Source: Neisseriaceae bacterium CLB008 (lineage in GTDB: Bacteria > Pseudomonadota > Gammaproteobacteria > Burkholderiales > Neisseriaceae). Taken from it: a stretch of DNA of 64,000 nucleotides. A program made the translations under genes and the position numbers. The stretch covers positions 2,513,380 through 2,577,379 of the forward strand of contig CP166133.1 of NCBI GenBank assembly GCA_041228285.1. The letters are read 5' to 3'. The notes below the pieces were generated by a model. The model did not search any database, was not told where the DNA came from, and was given only the letters and a program-made list of their open reading frames with translations. This document shows, piece after piece, positions 54,180 through 63,235 of the stretch. How positions within the stretch are numbered: the first letter of the stretch is position 1; each line of letters starts with the position of its first letter.

Positions 54180-55523
54180 TTAAGCCGTCTCGTGTTGCAA
54201 TTCAGTTTGAGGCTGTGGCTGTGCCTCTTCTGGGCGCGGCTTAATCAGCAGCAAAGCCAATAAGGCAAACAGTAGCGGCACAATCAAGGCCAGATAAAAC
54301 CCACTAGGCCCGGCCTGATCCAGCACCAAACCACCACTAGCAGCCCCCAAAATCGCACCGATCCGACCACAGCCAATCGCCCAGCCCGTGGCGGAAGCGC
54401 GTAAATTAGTTGGGTAAATTTTGGCCACCATATAATTCAGAACAATCTGCTGGCCGCCGATGCCTAAACCAGCCAAACCGGCAAACACAAACACCCAGAA
54501 CCAAAGATTGCCACTGAAATAGAGCCCAAAACACACCGCAATGCCTAAGCCAAACATCGCCATCAACACAGAGCGAACGTTAAACTTCGGCAGGATGGCG
54601 GCCAGCGGCAACGCACACAAAATAAACACGCTATTGACCACTACCGTACCCATTGGCGCCTGAGTAGCCGCCAAGCCCGATACCTTTAAAACCGTGGGCA
54701 ACCACGACAGCAATAAGAACCAAGACACCCAGTTAAAGAAATACACCAGCCAAATGGCCACCGTATTGCGCGCCAAGCCTTTACTTAATAAAGCGGCCAC
54801 GCTGGCCTTAACGGCGGCTTCTGGCGCTAGGTAGCGATCACCCTCAGGGCGCTTAATGCCTACAATACGATGTAATATGGCGTTGATTTTTCCTTCATTA
54901 CCCGACTTGAGCGCCATGTGGTGTAACGACTCAGGCAGTGCAAACACCAGCACCAGCAATAGAACCATCGGTGCAATGCCGCCCACTAAAAAAATGCCCT
55001 GCCAGCCAATAAATGGCATGATTTTCGCCGCCAACAAACCGCCAATAATGGCACCTGCGGGCAGACCTAAAAGCACCACCGTCATGGACGTACCTCGATG
55101 TTTATGAGGGGAATACTCCGCCGCCAACGACAGCACCACTGGCGTGGCGCCACCCATGCCCAAACCGGCAATAAAGCGCAAAATCAAAATATGCTGCGTA
55201 TGATTCACAAAAGCGGTTAAAAATGTGGCCACACCAAATACCAGCACCGCACCCAGCAAGGCAGGACGGCGGCCAATGCGGTCACCCACGATGCCTAAAA
55301 CCATGGCGCCCAGCACCATACCCATGGTGCCCGCCGTCATGATGGGGGCGAGCTCACCTGAGGTTAGTTGAAAATATTGAATGATTTCAGGCCCCGTAAA
55401 GGCAATCGCCTGAGTGTCAAAACCATCAAAAATGGCAATCAGAAAACACAGAACCAAAATGCGCCATTGAAACCGACTGATTGGGGCTTCATCAATGAGC
55501 TGCACAATAGAATGTTGTTGCAT
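54180..55523 (-). CDS. AAHS-family aromatic acid:H+ symporter
   Basis: A 447-residue, 12-helix MFS transporter and first gene of the catechol operon. Helix 1 carries the DGFD motif (AIFDGFDTQAIAF), equivalent to DGYD in PcaK/BenK. Motif A is GIVGDRIGRRPALL and the second-half marker is ATGWAIGCGRIGAILGA. Benzoate, muconate or a related acid is likely. Divergent from the first IclR gene; the shared 205-base region holds three IclR-type operator sequences, one overlapping its putative -10. Confidence 0.88.
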   Translation of the reverse strand: MQQHSIVQLIDEAPISRFQWRILVLCFLIAIFDGFDTQAIAFTGPEIIQYFQLTSGELAPIMTAGTMGMVLGAMVLGIVGDRIGRRPALLGAVLVFGVATFLTAFVNHTQHILILRFIAGLGMGGATPVVLSLAAEYSPHKHRGTSMTVVLLGLPAGAIIGGLLAAKIMPFIGWQGIFLVGGIAPMVLLLVLVFALPESLHHMALKSGNEGKINAILHRIVGIKRPEGDRYLAPEAAVKASVAALLSKGLARNTVAIWLVYFFNWVSWFLLLSWLPTVLKVSGLAATQAPMGTVVVNSVFILCALPLAAILPKFNVRSVLMAMFGLGIAVCFGLYFSGNLWFWVFVFAGLAGLGIGGQQIVLNYMVAKIYPTNLRASATGWAIGCGRIGAILGAASGGLVLDQAGPSGFYLALIVPLLFALLALLLIKPRPEEAQPQPQTELQHETA

Positions 55524-55591
55524 GCTTGTTTCTCCAGGATGTCTTTGTATGAATGATGCTTGTTATTTATTATTTACGATCCGCCATTTTT

Positions 55592-55625
55592 GTGCGATTA
55601 TCGAACCTAGATTCATTAATCGAAC
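55592..55625 (-). promoter_or_regulatory. IclR/PcaR-type operator and promoter of the catechol operon
   Basis: Minus strand reads GTTCGATAATCGCAC (complement of 55592-55606), equal to the Pseudomonas PcaR site as I remember it. A second half-site GTTCGAT lies 19 bases upstream (complement of 55619-55625). TTCGAT and GATAAT from the two repeats form a 16-base-spaced -35/-10 pair, so bound regulator would sit on the promoter. Confidence 0.7.
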
Positions 55626-55690
55626 AAAAAGACAGAATCTAGACAGTATGCTTTGACCACAAAATCGTCAATAGTCTGCGGTTGAATAGT

Positions 55691-55705
55691 GTTCGATCTT
55701 CGCAC
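55691..55705 (+). promoter_or_regulatory. IclR/PcaR-type operator, regulator side
   Basis: GTTCGATCTTCGCAC, 13 of 15 bases matching the site at 55592-55606, ending 23 bases before the first IclR ATG. It suggests autoregulation. Confidence 0.68.
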
Positions 55706-55728
55706 AACTTATTACAATGGAGCCTTAA

Positions 55729-56547
55729 ATGGACGTTGAACGCCCACTCGAAGCGGCCCCCACACCAGCGCAAAGCCTCAAACCATTCGTTGGTGATCCC
55801 GACTTCATGACTTCTTTAGCCCGCGGGCTGCTGGTGATTGCAGCCTTTGCCAAACAGGAACAACGCCAAACCATTGCCGACTTAGCCCGCCTCACCGACC
55901 TACCCCGCGCCACCGTTCGGCGCTGCCTGTACACCCTTAAAGAACTTGGCTACGTTGAATACGCCGACAACCTCTATCAGCTCAAACCCAAGGTATTGAC
56001 CCTAGGCTATGCCTACCTTTCTTCAACCCAGCTGGCCGTTACCGCACAGCCGTATTTAGAGCAAGTCAGCCAAGCTGTGAATGAATCCTGCTCGCTGGCC
56101 ATTTTGGAAAACAATGAAATTCTCTATGTCGGCCGCTCGCCGGTGAAGCGGGTGATGTCTGTCGTACTCAACGTCGGCAGTCGCCTACCCGCCTATTGCA
56201 GCTCCATGGGCCGAGTGTTGTTAGCGGCGCAAAGTCCCGAAGCGCGCCAGCTGTACTACCAGCAAGTAAAACGCACGCCGCTGACCGATCGCACCGTCTA
56301 CACTAAGGCCGACCTAGAACCCCTGCTCGAAAAAATCGCACAGCAAGGCTATGCCATCACCAACCAAGAGCTGGAGATCGGCCTGTGCTCGATTGCCGTT
56401 CCAGTACGTAATGTATTTGGCGACGTAGTCGCCGCGATGAACATCAGTCTCCAAGCAGCCCTTATCAGCGAAGACGACATGAAACAAACCCTCTTGCCCG
56501 TGTTGCTACGCGCTGCGGCCGAACTGGCCAATCAACTAGGCCATTAA
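55729..56547 (+). CDS. IclR-family regulator, copy 1 (PcaR/PcaU-like)
   Basis: A 272-residue IclR protein: winged helix-turn-helix (about residues 26-85, with QTIADLARLTDLPRATVRRC) and an effector-binding domain (about 100-270). The end of that domain carries NQELEIGLCSIAVPVRN. Among IclR proteins the sequence looks most like the PcaR/PcaU/PobR group that senses aromatic-pathway acids such as 3-oxoadipate. It is divergent from the catechol operon and almost certainly its regulator. A close paralogue follows at 56977. Confidence 0.88.
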   Translation: MDVERPLEAAPTPAQSLKPFVGDPDFMTSLARGLLVIAAFAKQEQRQTIADLARLTDLPRATVRRCLYTLKELGYVEYADNLYQLKPKVLTLGYAYLSSTQLAVTAQPYLEQVSQAVNESCSLAILENNEILYVGRSPVKRVMSVVLNVGSRLPAYCSSMGRVLLAAQSPEARQLYYQQVKRTPLTDRTVYTKADLEPLLEKIAQQGYAITNQELEIGLCSIAVPVRNVFGDVVAAMNISLQAALISEDDMKQTLLPVLLRAAAELANQLGH

Positions 56548-56857
56548 AGCAGCCACAAAAAAGCCCCTAGACCATCATGCCTAGGGGCGATTCAATGCCA
56601 GCAACATTCGCTCGAACAAGGTGTTCGAAATACATCTACTGACCGACAGATCAAAGTCATTTCCAAATTAAAGGCGCCATTGGTCAACATGGCCCGCGCC
56701 AGGCGAACATTCAATCATCCTTAAAAAAGTGCGCCCTTGTACCGGCGTGCGTCATACGGCCATCGCTGTGTACTCCTATATGCCCCAATCTTATCCACCC
56801 TTATTCTGGCTACTCGACTAGGTGATGTTTTTTTGTATTTGATTTCATGAGACATAC
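56548..56857. other. Gap between the two IclR genes
   Basis: About 310 bases without an ORF. The left end has a hairpin whose T-run faces the minus strand; the right end adjoins operators arranged for a minus-strand promoter. Short coding-like fragments exist on both strands but none is recognisable. It looks like the place of a lost divergent gene. Confidence 0.5.
56556..56589 (-). terminator. Minus-strand terminator between the IclR genes
   Basis: Stem GCCCCTAG/CTAGGGGC (56563-56570 with 56581-56588), followed by six T on the minus strand and no T-run on the plus strand. No minus-strand gene now precedes it. Confidence 0.7.
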
Positions 56858-56891
56858 GTGCGAATATCGAACATATTTAAGATAATCGAAC
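56858..56891 (-). promoter_or_regulatory. IclR/PcaR-type operator with apparent orphan promoter
   Basis: Minus strand GTTCGATATTCGCAC (complement of 56858-56872) with a half-site GTTCGAT 19 bases upstream (complement of 56885-56891). This is the same geometry as 55592-55625, including TTCGAT and GATATT 16 bases apart. No gene lies downstream on the minus strand. Confidence 0.62.
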
Positions 56892-56937
56892 AGTCATTCT
56901 ATAGGGATGCCAGCGCAAGTCTCCAGCACGCTATTGT

Positions 56938-56952
56938 GTTCGGTATTCGTAC
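56938..56952 (+). promoter_or_regulatory. IclR/PcaR-type operator, second regulator side
   Basis: GTTCGGTATTCGTAC, 12 of 15 bases matching the site at 55592-55606, ending 24 bases before the second IclR ATG, almost the same distance as in copy 1. Confidence 0.58.
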
Positions 56953-56976
56953 ATAACAGAATAAGGAAGCTTAACC

Positions 56977-57801
56977 ATGCATGACAACGTCGACTCTGCT
57001 GAAGGCGCCGCCCTGTCCCCCCTTCACACATTAGGCAAATACAAGGGTGATCCTGACTTTATGGCTTCATTAGCACGTGGGCTCTTGGTCATTAGCGCAT
57101 TTTCAAAACAGCGCCGCCGCCAAACCATCGCCGACTTAGCCCGCCACACCACCTTACCGCGCGCCACCGTGCGCCGCTGTCTGTACACCCTCAAAGCCTT
57201 AGGCTACGTCGACAACCACGACAACCTTTATCATCTCAAGCCTAAAGTGCTGACCTTGGGCTACGCCTATCTCTCCTCTACCGATTTAGCCGTCACGGCC
57301 CAGCCCTTTTTGGAACAGGTCAGCAACGACGTCAACGAGTCCTGCTCCTTGGCCGTTTTTGAAAACGACACCATCCTCTACGTCGGCCGTTCGCCCACCA
57401 AGCGAGTGATGTCAGTGGTGTTGACCGTGGGCAGTCGCCTGCCGGCCTATTGCTCGTCGATGGGTCGTGTGATCTTAGCCGACCAAACGCCGACTCAACG
57501 CCAAGCCTATTATGAACGCATCAAGCTTTTGCCCTTAACCGAGCGCACCGTATACAAACCCGAAACGCTCGAGCCTATCATGCTTCAAGTCGCCATTGAC
57601 GGCTACGCCTTAGTCAACCAAGAGCTAGAGCTGGGCCTATGCTCTCTCGCCGTCCCTGTACGCAACGCCGTAGGCGATGTTGTCGCCGCCATCAACATCA
57701 GCACCCATGTTTCCCGCTTTAGTGAAGCCGCCATGCTGGCCGAAATCCTGCCCGTACTACGCAGCGCCGCCGAAGAACTGTCGAGTCAGCTAGGCTTGTA
57801 A
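56977..57801 (+). CDS. IclR-family regulator, copy 2
   Basis: A 274-residue paralogue of the preceding gene, similar along its whole length. The HTH (QTIADLARHTTLPRATVRRC) and the effector-domain segment VMSVVLTVGSRLPAYCSSMG are nearly identical; the N-terminal 20 residues differ. The recognition helix is almost unchanged, so both proteins should bind the same operators. It may respond to a different pathway acid. Ribosome site AAGGAAG precedes the ATG. Confidence 0.88.
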   Translation: MHDNVDSAEGAALSPLHTLGKYKGDPDFMASLARGLLVISAFSKQRRRQTIADLARHTTLPRATVRRCLYTLKALGYVDNHDNLYHLKPKVLTLGYAYLSSTDLAVTAQPFLEQVSNDVNESCSLAVFENDTILYVGRSPTKRVMSVVLTVGSRLPAYCSSMGRVILADQTPTQRQAYYERIKLLPLTERTVYKPETLEPIMLQVAIDGYALVNQELELGLCSLAVPVRNAVGDVVAAINISTHVSRFSEAAMLAEILPVLRSAAEELSSQLGL

Positions 57802-57815
57802 AACCTAACGGCCAC

Positions 57816-57852
57816 AAAAAACCGCCCCTACAGTGTAGTCGGGGCGGTTGGT
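57816..57852 (-). terminator. Terminator of lysP
   Basis: Stem AACCGCCCC/GGGGCGGTT with a 12-base loop that can pair further, T-rich on the minus strand, 15 bases after the lysP stop. It may also serve the convergent IclR gene. Confidence 0.85.
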
Positions 57853-57864
57853 GAATTTAATTGC

Positions 57865-59373
57865 TTAATCTTGGTCTTGACCCTTAAGCTTATCTGGGAA
57901 CTCCATCTCGCTATACTTAACGAACTTAGTGCCCTTGGTCCATTTATAGCCAAACCAAATCAAGAAAAAGAGCGGGATGCCGATGTAAGTCGTCACCACC
58001 TTCATCCAGTCAATGTCGTCGCCTAAGAACGATTGAAAGTCTTGGCCCAACGCAATGATCAAACACAGCGCAAACGCAAACAGCGGGCCAAACGGGAAGA
58101 AGCTAGAGCGGTAAGGCAGCTCGTTCATGTCGCGCCCTTGCGCCACAAAGCCACGGCGAAAACGGTAGTGGCTCACGGCAATCCCAAGCCAGGCAATAAA
58201 CCCCGTCATCCCTGAGGTATACAGCAACCATAGGTACACTTGCTGATTGCCAAACATTGAGGTCAAGAAACACAGACCTGCCACAAACGTGGTCGCAAAC
58301 AACGCATTGCGCGGCACGCCGTTTTGCGACAGGCGAGCAAACATTTTAGGGGCTTTACCTTCACGCGCCAAAGCAAACAGCATACGGGTAGAGGCATACA
58401 TACCTGAATTACCAGCCGACAAGACCGAGGTTAAAATCACCGCGTTCATGATGGCCGCAGCCGACAAGATTTCAATATTATTGATGATCAAGCTTAGGCC
58501 GGCGCTTTTAAACACCATGGTAAACGGGCTGATGCTAATGTCTTCATTGTCATTTAAAAGCGAAGGATCAGTATAAGGAATGATCAAGCTGATCACCAAA
58601 ATGGCAAAAATATAAAACAGCAAAATTCGCCAAAACACCTGCCGTACAGCGCGGGGAATATTCTTACCCGGATCTTCAGATTCGCCGGCGGCAATCCCGA
58701 TCAGCTCGGTGCCTTGAAACGAGAAGCCCACCACCATGGCCACGCCAATCATGGCCGATAAGCCGCCCGCAAACGGCGCTTCACCAATGTGCCAGTTTTG
58801 CCAGCCGGCATTGGGCGCACCATCCATAATGCCAAAAATCATCAGCGTGCCCACGCCAATGAAGATGATGACGGTCACCACTTTGATCAAGGAGAACCAA
58901 TATTCTGCCTCACCAAAACCCTTCACCGACACATAGTTAATCAAGAAAATAATGGCCAAGAAAATGGCGCTCCACACCCACATAGGGGAACCAAACGGGC
59001 CCGAATCAAACCAATATCCGACGACTAACTGTGCGGCAACTAGGTCAACCGCCACGGTCACAGCCCAGTTATACCAATAGTTCCAACCGAGGGCGAAACC
59101 AAAGCCAGGCTCTACATACTTAGCACCATAGGTTGAAAAGGAGCCAGAGACGGGCATATAAGCAGCCAGCTCGCCTAGGCTAGTCATGAGGAAATACACC
59201 ATTAAGCCGATTAGGGCATAGGATAATAAGGCCCCGCCAGGGCCGGCTTGAGAAATGGTGGCGCCTGAGGCCACAAATAGGCCGGTACCGATAGAGCCAC
59301 CAATTGCGATCATGGTCAGGTGACGTGCTTTTAACTCACGGCGTAAATTGCCGGATCCGTTTACTGTTGCCAT
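57865..59373 (-). CDS. lysP: Lysine-specific permease
   Basis: A 502-residue, 12-helix amino acid:H+ symporter of the APC superfamily. The sequence is very close to E. coli LysP as I recall it: LRRELKARHLTMIAIGGS, then GELAAYMPVSGSFSTYG, FSFQGTELIGIAAGESEDP and the C-terminal FVKYSEMEFP. It imports lysine. The upstream gene (a 3-hydroxyacyl-CoA dehydrogenase) ends 26 bases before it, leaving no room for a lysine riboswitch directly upstream, so expression may come from that gene's promoter. Confidence 0.92.
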   Translation of the reverse strand: MATVNGSGNLRRELKARHLTMIAIGGSIGTGLFVASGATISQAGPGGALLSYALIGLMVYFLMTSLGELAAYMPVSGSFSTYGAKYVEPGFGFALGWNYWYNWAVTVAVDLVAAQLVVGYWFDSGPFGSPMWVWSAIFLAIIFLINYVSVKGFGEAEYWFSLIKVVTVIIFIGVGTLMIFGIMDGAPNAGWQNWHIGEAPFAGGLSAMIGVAMVVGFSFQGTELIGIAAGESEDPGKNIPRAVRQVFWRILLFYIFAILVISLIIPYTDPSLLNDNEDISISPFTMVFKSAGLSLIINNIEILSAAAIMNAVILTSVLSAGNSGMYASTRMLFALAREGKAPKMFARLSQNGVPRNALFATTFVAGLCFLTSMFGNQQVYLWLLYTSGMTGFIAWLGIAVSHYRFRRGFVAQGRDMNELPYRSSFFPFGPLFAFALCLIIALGQDFQSFLGDDIDWMKVVTTYIGIPLFFLIWFGYKWTKGTKFVKYSEMEFPDKLKGQDQD

Positions 59374-59399
59374 TAAAAACCTATTATTGAATAATTATT

Positions 59400-60290
59400 T
59401 TAAAAAGTGGGGTCCTGATAGTCGGGATGAGGATAGCGATAAAACCCCTCCCCCGTTGCCACGCCCAGCTTCCCTTGGTCGATATAGTTGGCCTGTAAAT
59501 ACTGCGCCAACGCTGCTGAGGCCAAGTCTCCTGTCGCTTGCGCGCGGCCAAAGGCGATATTATAAGCAGTTTTGACGCCCACCACATCCAAAATTGCAAA
59601 AGGCCCCATCGGCGCACCTGTCGCAATCATCCACGTCTTGTCGATAGTAGCCACATCGGCCACCCCATCACGCAGTAAACCTAAGCCTGCATTCAAGAAC
59701 GGCACCAATAGCGTATTCAGAATATAGCCTGGCTGTTCTTTAGCAAGCGGCAACGCCACCATGCCAATAGTTTTAGCAAAATCAACGATTTGTTGAAAAA
59801 CCACTGGATCGGTTTGATCATGCCCCATGATTTCTGCGGTATTATTGATCCAGATCGTGTTGGCAAAATGCAACGCTAAAAACTGACTAGGACGTCCCGT
59901 CATCGCCGCCATCTGGCTGGGCAACAGCGTCGAGCTATTGGTGGCGAATAGGGTATGCGCCGGCGCCATCATCCCGAGCTGGCGGTAAAAATCCTGCTTA
60001 ATGGCCAATACTTCGGGAATCGCCTCAATCACCAAATCGGCCTCAACCACGGCCTGTGCCAAATCATGGGCATAGCCGATGCGGGCAAAAGCCGCACCTA
60101 CCGATTCGGCGCTGGCCCCTAAATCACGCTTATAGGCCTGCTGTAGTTCGGCCAGATGATTCTTGGCCTGAGCCAAGGCAGCCTCGCTCACGTCGTACAG
60201 ACACACGGCATAGCCATGGTAGGCGCACTGAAAAGCAATTTGGCTGCCCAAAACCCCTGCCCCGGCCACGGTCACGTATTCAAAAGCCAT
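59400..60290 (-). CDS. 3-hydroxyacyl-CoA dehydrogenase family protein
   Basis: A 296-residue NAD-dependent enzyme that interconverts 3-hydroxyacyl-CoA and 3-oxoacyl-CoA. The Rossmann loop is VAGAGVLGSQIAFQCA (about 8-23). The acidic residue after strand 2 (LYDVSE) indicates NAD. The HAD signature is seen as EAIPE, FATNSSTLLPS and the catalytic His in ALHFANTIW. The C-terminal domain has MGPFAILDVVG. Butyryl-type short-chain activity is likely. It lies just upstream of lysP on the same strand. Confidence 0.87.
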   Translation of the reverse strand: MAFEYVTVAGAGVLGSQIAFQCAYHGYAVCLYDVSEAALAQAKNHLAELQQAYKRDLGASAESVGAAFARIGYAHDLAQAVVEADLVIEAIPEVLAIKQDFYRQLGMMAPAHTLFATNSSTLLPSQMAAMTGRPSQFLALHFANTIWINNTAEIMGHDQTDPVVFQQIVDFAKTIGMVALPLAKEQPGYILNTLLVPFLNAGLGLLRDGVADVATIDKTWMIATGAPMGPFAILDVVGVKTAYNIAFGRAQATGDLASAALAQYLQANYIDQGKLGVATGEGFYRYPHPDYQDPTF

Positions 60291-60349
60291 AGATAATCCT
60301 TTTTAAAGATTCGGCATATAAATAGAATAACAGGTTTCCCGCAGCCACG

Positions 60350-60386
60350 TAAAAATAAAAAAACCTCATCGCAATGATGAGGTTTT
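60350..60386 (-). terminator. Terminator of aspS
   Basis: Stem AAACCTCATC/GATGAGGTTT with a short loop. On the minus strand it ends in a run of seven T, about 15 bases after the aspS stop. Confidence 0.9.
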
Positions 60387-60401
60387 AACCACAAAAGGGG
60401 C

Positions 60402-62210
60402 TTAGGCCTCTTTTGGTGCTTCTACTTTAGGACGCAAGCGCAGGCCTAATTCGCGTAGCTGTTTGTCGTCCACTTCGTTCGGCGCATTGGTCAACAAGCA
60501 TTGTGCGCGTTGAGTTTTCGGGAAGGCAATCACGTCACGAATCGATTCAGCACCGGCCATCAAGGTCACCAAACGGTCTAAACCAAAGGCCAAACCACCG
60601 TGAGGAGGCGCACCAAACTTCAAGTTATCCAATAGGAAGCCAAATTTGTTTTGCTGCTCTTCTGGGCTGATGTTCAAAGCGGCGAAGACTTTTTCTTGCA
60701 CTTCAGCGCGGTGAATACGAATAGAGCCACCACCGATTTCCCAGCCGTTCAACACCATATCGTAGGCGCGGGCCAAGCAGTTAGCAGGATCAGAGCTCAT
60801 CAAGTCTTCATGGCCGATTTTAGGGCTGGTAAACGGATGGTGCATGGCTGAGTAACGATTGTTTTCTTCATCGTATTCAAACATGGGGAAATCAACCACC
60901 CACAATGGGCGCCATTCTTTCACGAAATAGCCGTTTTCTAGGCCATGCTCATGGCCTACTTTAATGCGTAGTGCACCAATGGCTTCGTTCACCACGGTGG
61001 CTTTATCGGCACCAAAGAAGATCAAGTCGCCGTTTTCAGCACCGGTTTTGGCCAAGATGGCGTTCAAGGCGTCAACCGACAAGAACTTCACGATCGGTGA
61101 TTGCAAGCCGCTGTTTTCATCATTGGTGATGTTCGATTTGTCATTTACTTTAATGTACGCCAAGCCCTTAGCACCGTAGATGCCGACAAATTTGGTGTAT
61201 TCATCAATTTCTTTACGGCTTAGCTTAGCACCGTTAGGAATGCGTAAGCCCACCACGCGGCCATTGGCCATGTCGGCAGCGCCACGGAACACTTTGAATT
61301 CTTCGGTTTTCATCACGTCGGTCAGCTCAGTGAACTGTAGCGACACGCGCATGTCTGGCTTGTCTGAGCCGTATAGGAACATGGCGTCAGCCCAAGTCAT
61401 GCGGGGGAAGGTGCCTAAGTCGACGTTCAAGACGTTTTGGAAAATCTGCTTGGTCATCGCTTCAGTGATGTCCATGATTTCTTCTTCATCCAAGAAAGAC
61501 GTTTCCAAGTCGATCTGGGTGAATTCTGGCTGACGGTCAGCGCGCAAGTCTTCGTCACGGAAGCACTTCACAATTTGGTAGTAACGGTCGAAACCAGCCA
61601 CCATCAACAATTGTTTAAACAATTGAGGCGACTGTGGCAAGGCAAAGAATTCACCCGGGTGAACGCGTGAAGGCACCAAATAGTCACGGGCGCCTTCTGG
61701 GGTAGAGCGCGTTAGCATTGGGGTTTCTACGTCGATAAAGCCTTGGTCATCAAGGTAACGACGCACGCCCATGGCCACTTGGTAGCGCATGCGCAGATTT
61801 TTTTGCATTTCAGGACGACGCAAGTCGATCACGCGATTGGTCAAGCGCACGTTTTCAGACAGGTTTTCATCATCTACTTGGAACGGCGGCGTGGCCGCAG
61901 CATTCAAGATTTCAATGTTTTTCGCCAAAATTTCAATTTGACCAGACACCAATGACGCATTCGTGGTGCCTTCTGGGCGATTGCGTACCAAACCGGTAAT
62001 CGCCAATACAAACTCATTACGCGCGCTGTCAGCGGTGGCAAAAGCATCTGGGGTATCGGGATCGATCACCACCTGAACCACGCCCTCACGGTCACGTAAG
62101 TCAATAAAAATTACCCCACCGTGGTCACGGCGACGATGGACCCAACCTTTAATGGTTACGGTTTGGTCTAAATATTGCTCGTTAATCAAGCCACAATAAT
62201 TGGTACGCAT
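60402..62210 (-). CDS. aspS: Aspartate-tRNA ligase
   Basis: Class II synthetase charging tRNA-Asp (and possibly tRNA-Asn if non-discriminating). It has 602 residues: N-terminal OB anticodon-binding domain (about 15-105, [22 protein letters not shown]), the catalytic core with motif 2 [18 protein letters not shown], the bacterial GAD insertion (about 290-420) and motif 3 [14 protein letters not shown]. It is downstream of the DUF502 gene, an order common in betaproteobacteria. Confidence 0.97.
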   Translation of the reverse strand: MRTNYCGLINEQYLDQTVTIKGWVHRRRDHGGVIFIDLRDREGVVQVVIDPDTPDAFATADSARNEFVLAITGLVRNRPEGTTNASLVSGQIEILAKNIEILNAAATPPFQVDDENLSENVRLTNRVIDLRRPEMQKNLRMRYQVAMGVRRYLDDQGFIDVETPMLTRSTPEGARDYLVPSRVHPGEFFALPQSPQLFKQLLMVAGFDRYYQIVKCFRDEDLRADRQPEFTQIDLETSFLDEEEIMDITEAMTKQIFQNVLNVDLGTFPRMTWADAMFLYGSDKPDMRVSLQFTELTDVMKTEEFKVFRGAADMANGRVVGLRIPNGAKLSRKEIDEYTKFVGIYGAKGLAYIKVNDKSNITNDENSGLQSPIVKFLSVDALNAILAKTGAENGDLIFFGADKATVVNEAIGALRIKVGHEHGLENGYFVKEWRPLWVVDFPMFEYDEENNRYSAMHHPFTSPKIGHEDLMSSDPANCLARAYDMVLNGWEIGGGSIRIHRAEVQEKVFAALNISPEEQQNKFGFLLDNLKFGAPPHGGLAFGLDRLVTLMAGAESIRDVIAFPKTQRAQCLLTNAPNEVDDKQLRELGLRLRPKVEAPKEA

Positions 62211-62269
62211 ACTCTGCCTTTTTACTTTTAGATATGAATGCTGAACGAAGAAACGTCTTGTTTCAGTAT

Positions 62270-63049
62270 TTACTTTTCATCACGCTGTGTCATGGGTGTT
62301 GACACAGCATCTTTAGATTCTTGCGACCGTTCGCCAACCGCTGTCGCTGCCGCGACGCCTTCGGTGCTCACTGGGCCTAAAGGCGCATCGCCTTCAGCAC
62401 CTGGTACCACCATGCCCAGAGAAATCACGTATTTTAACGCCTCATCCACGCTCATATTGATGTCGCGGGTGTCTGACTTTTTCACCATGATGTAATAACC
62501 CGAAGTCGGGTTGGGCGTGGTCGGTACATAAACCGTCACGTATTCTTCTGCCGCCTGCCCTGGTGCTCGCGGCGTCAAGCACAGCCCGATTTGAGGCGGC
62601 ACGGTGCCGGTCACAAACGCCACCGTCCAAGCACCTTGATGCGGAAACTGGACCAAAAGCGGGGTTTTAAATGACTGACGCGAATCAGAAAATAAGGATT
62701 CCGACACCTGCTTCACGCTGGAATAAATCGACTTCACAATCGGGATTCGACCCAAGATCGCATCCCAGACCAAAATCATTTTCTTGCCCAATACGTTGGC
62801 GGCAAACATACCGGTAATCAACAGCACAATCACGGTCAATAGTACGCCTAAGCCTGGCACTTCCCAGCCAAACAACGCCTTAGGCTGCCACATTGCGGGC
62901 AATAAGCGAATCGTATCATCTAAGGTGGTCACAATGATGGACAACACCCAGAACGTCACGGCAATGGGCATCCAGACCAACAAACCAGTGATTAAGTAAT
63001 TCTTAATCGAAAACTTCTTAGAAGACTTCGCAGGTTTTAGCTCTGCCAT
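62270..63049 (-). CDS. DUF502-family membrane protein
   Basis: A 259-residue protein with two N-terminal membrane helices (about 17-42 and 68-90) and a conserved soluble part containing [21 protein letters not shown] and [15 protein letters not shown], the DUF502 hallmarks. Function is not established. The last 60 residues are a variable Ala/Gly/Glu-rich tail. GAGG precedes the ATG. It sits directly upstream of aspS. Confidence 0.9.
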   Translation of the reverse strand: MAELKPAKSSKKFSIKNYLITGLLVWMPIAVTFWVLSIIVTTLDDTIRLLPAMWQPKALFGWEVPGLGVLLTVIVLLITGMFAANVLGKKMILVWDAILGRIPIVKSIYSSVKQVSESLFSDSRQSFKTPLLVQFPHQGAWTVAFVTGTVPPQIGLCLTPRAPGQAAEEYVTVYVPTTPNPTSGYYIMVKKSDTRDINMSVDEALKYVISLGMVVPGAEGDAPLGPVSTEGVAAATAVGERSQESKDAVSTPMTQRDEK

Positions 63050-63235
63050 TCATTCCTCAACTTCTTTCTCAACCCGGCCCTAAACCCAGCCAGCGCGCCT
63101 AAGCGAACCCATGCCATGTCTAAGCCATCGTCTGACGAACTCAAAAACCCAGCACCATCACTACTGATAACGCTTAAGGAAAACGCACATTATACTCAGA
63201 AACACCGCATTAAACGAGGGTTTTTCGGCAATTTA

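Noticed and set aside
59374-59399. Lysine riboswitch before lysP
   Set aside because: Only 26 bases separate lysP from the upstream gene, far too few for the L-box aptamer.
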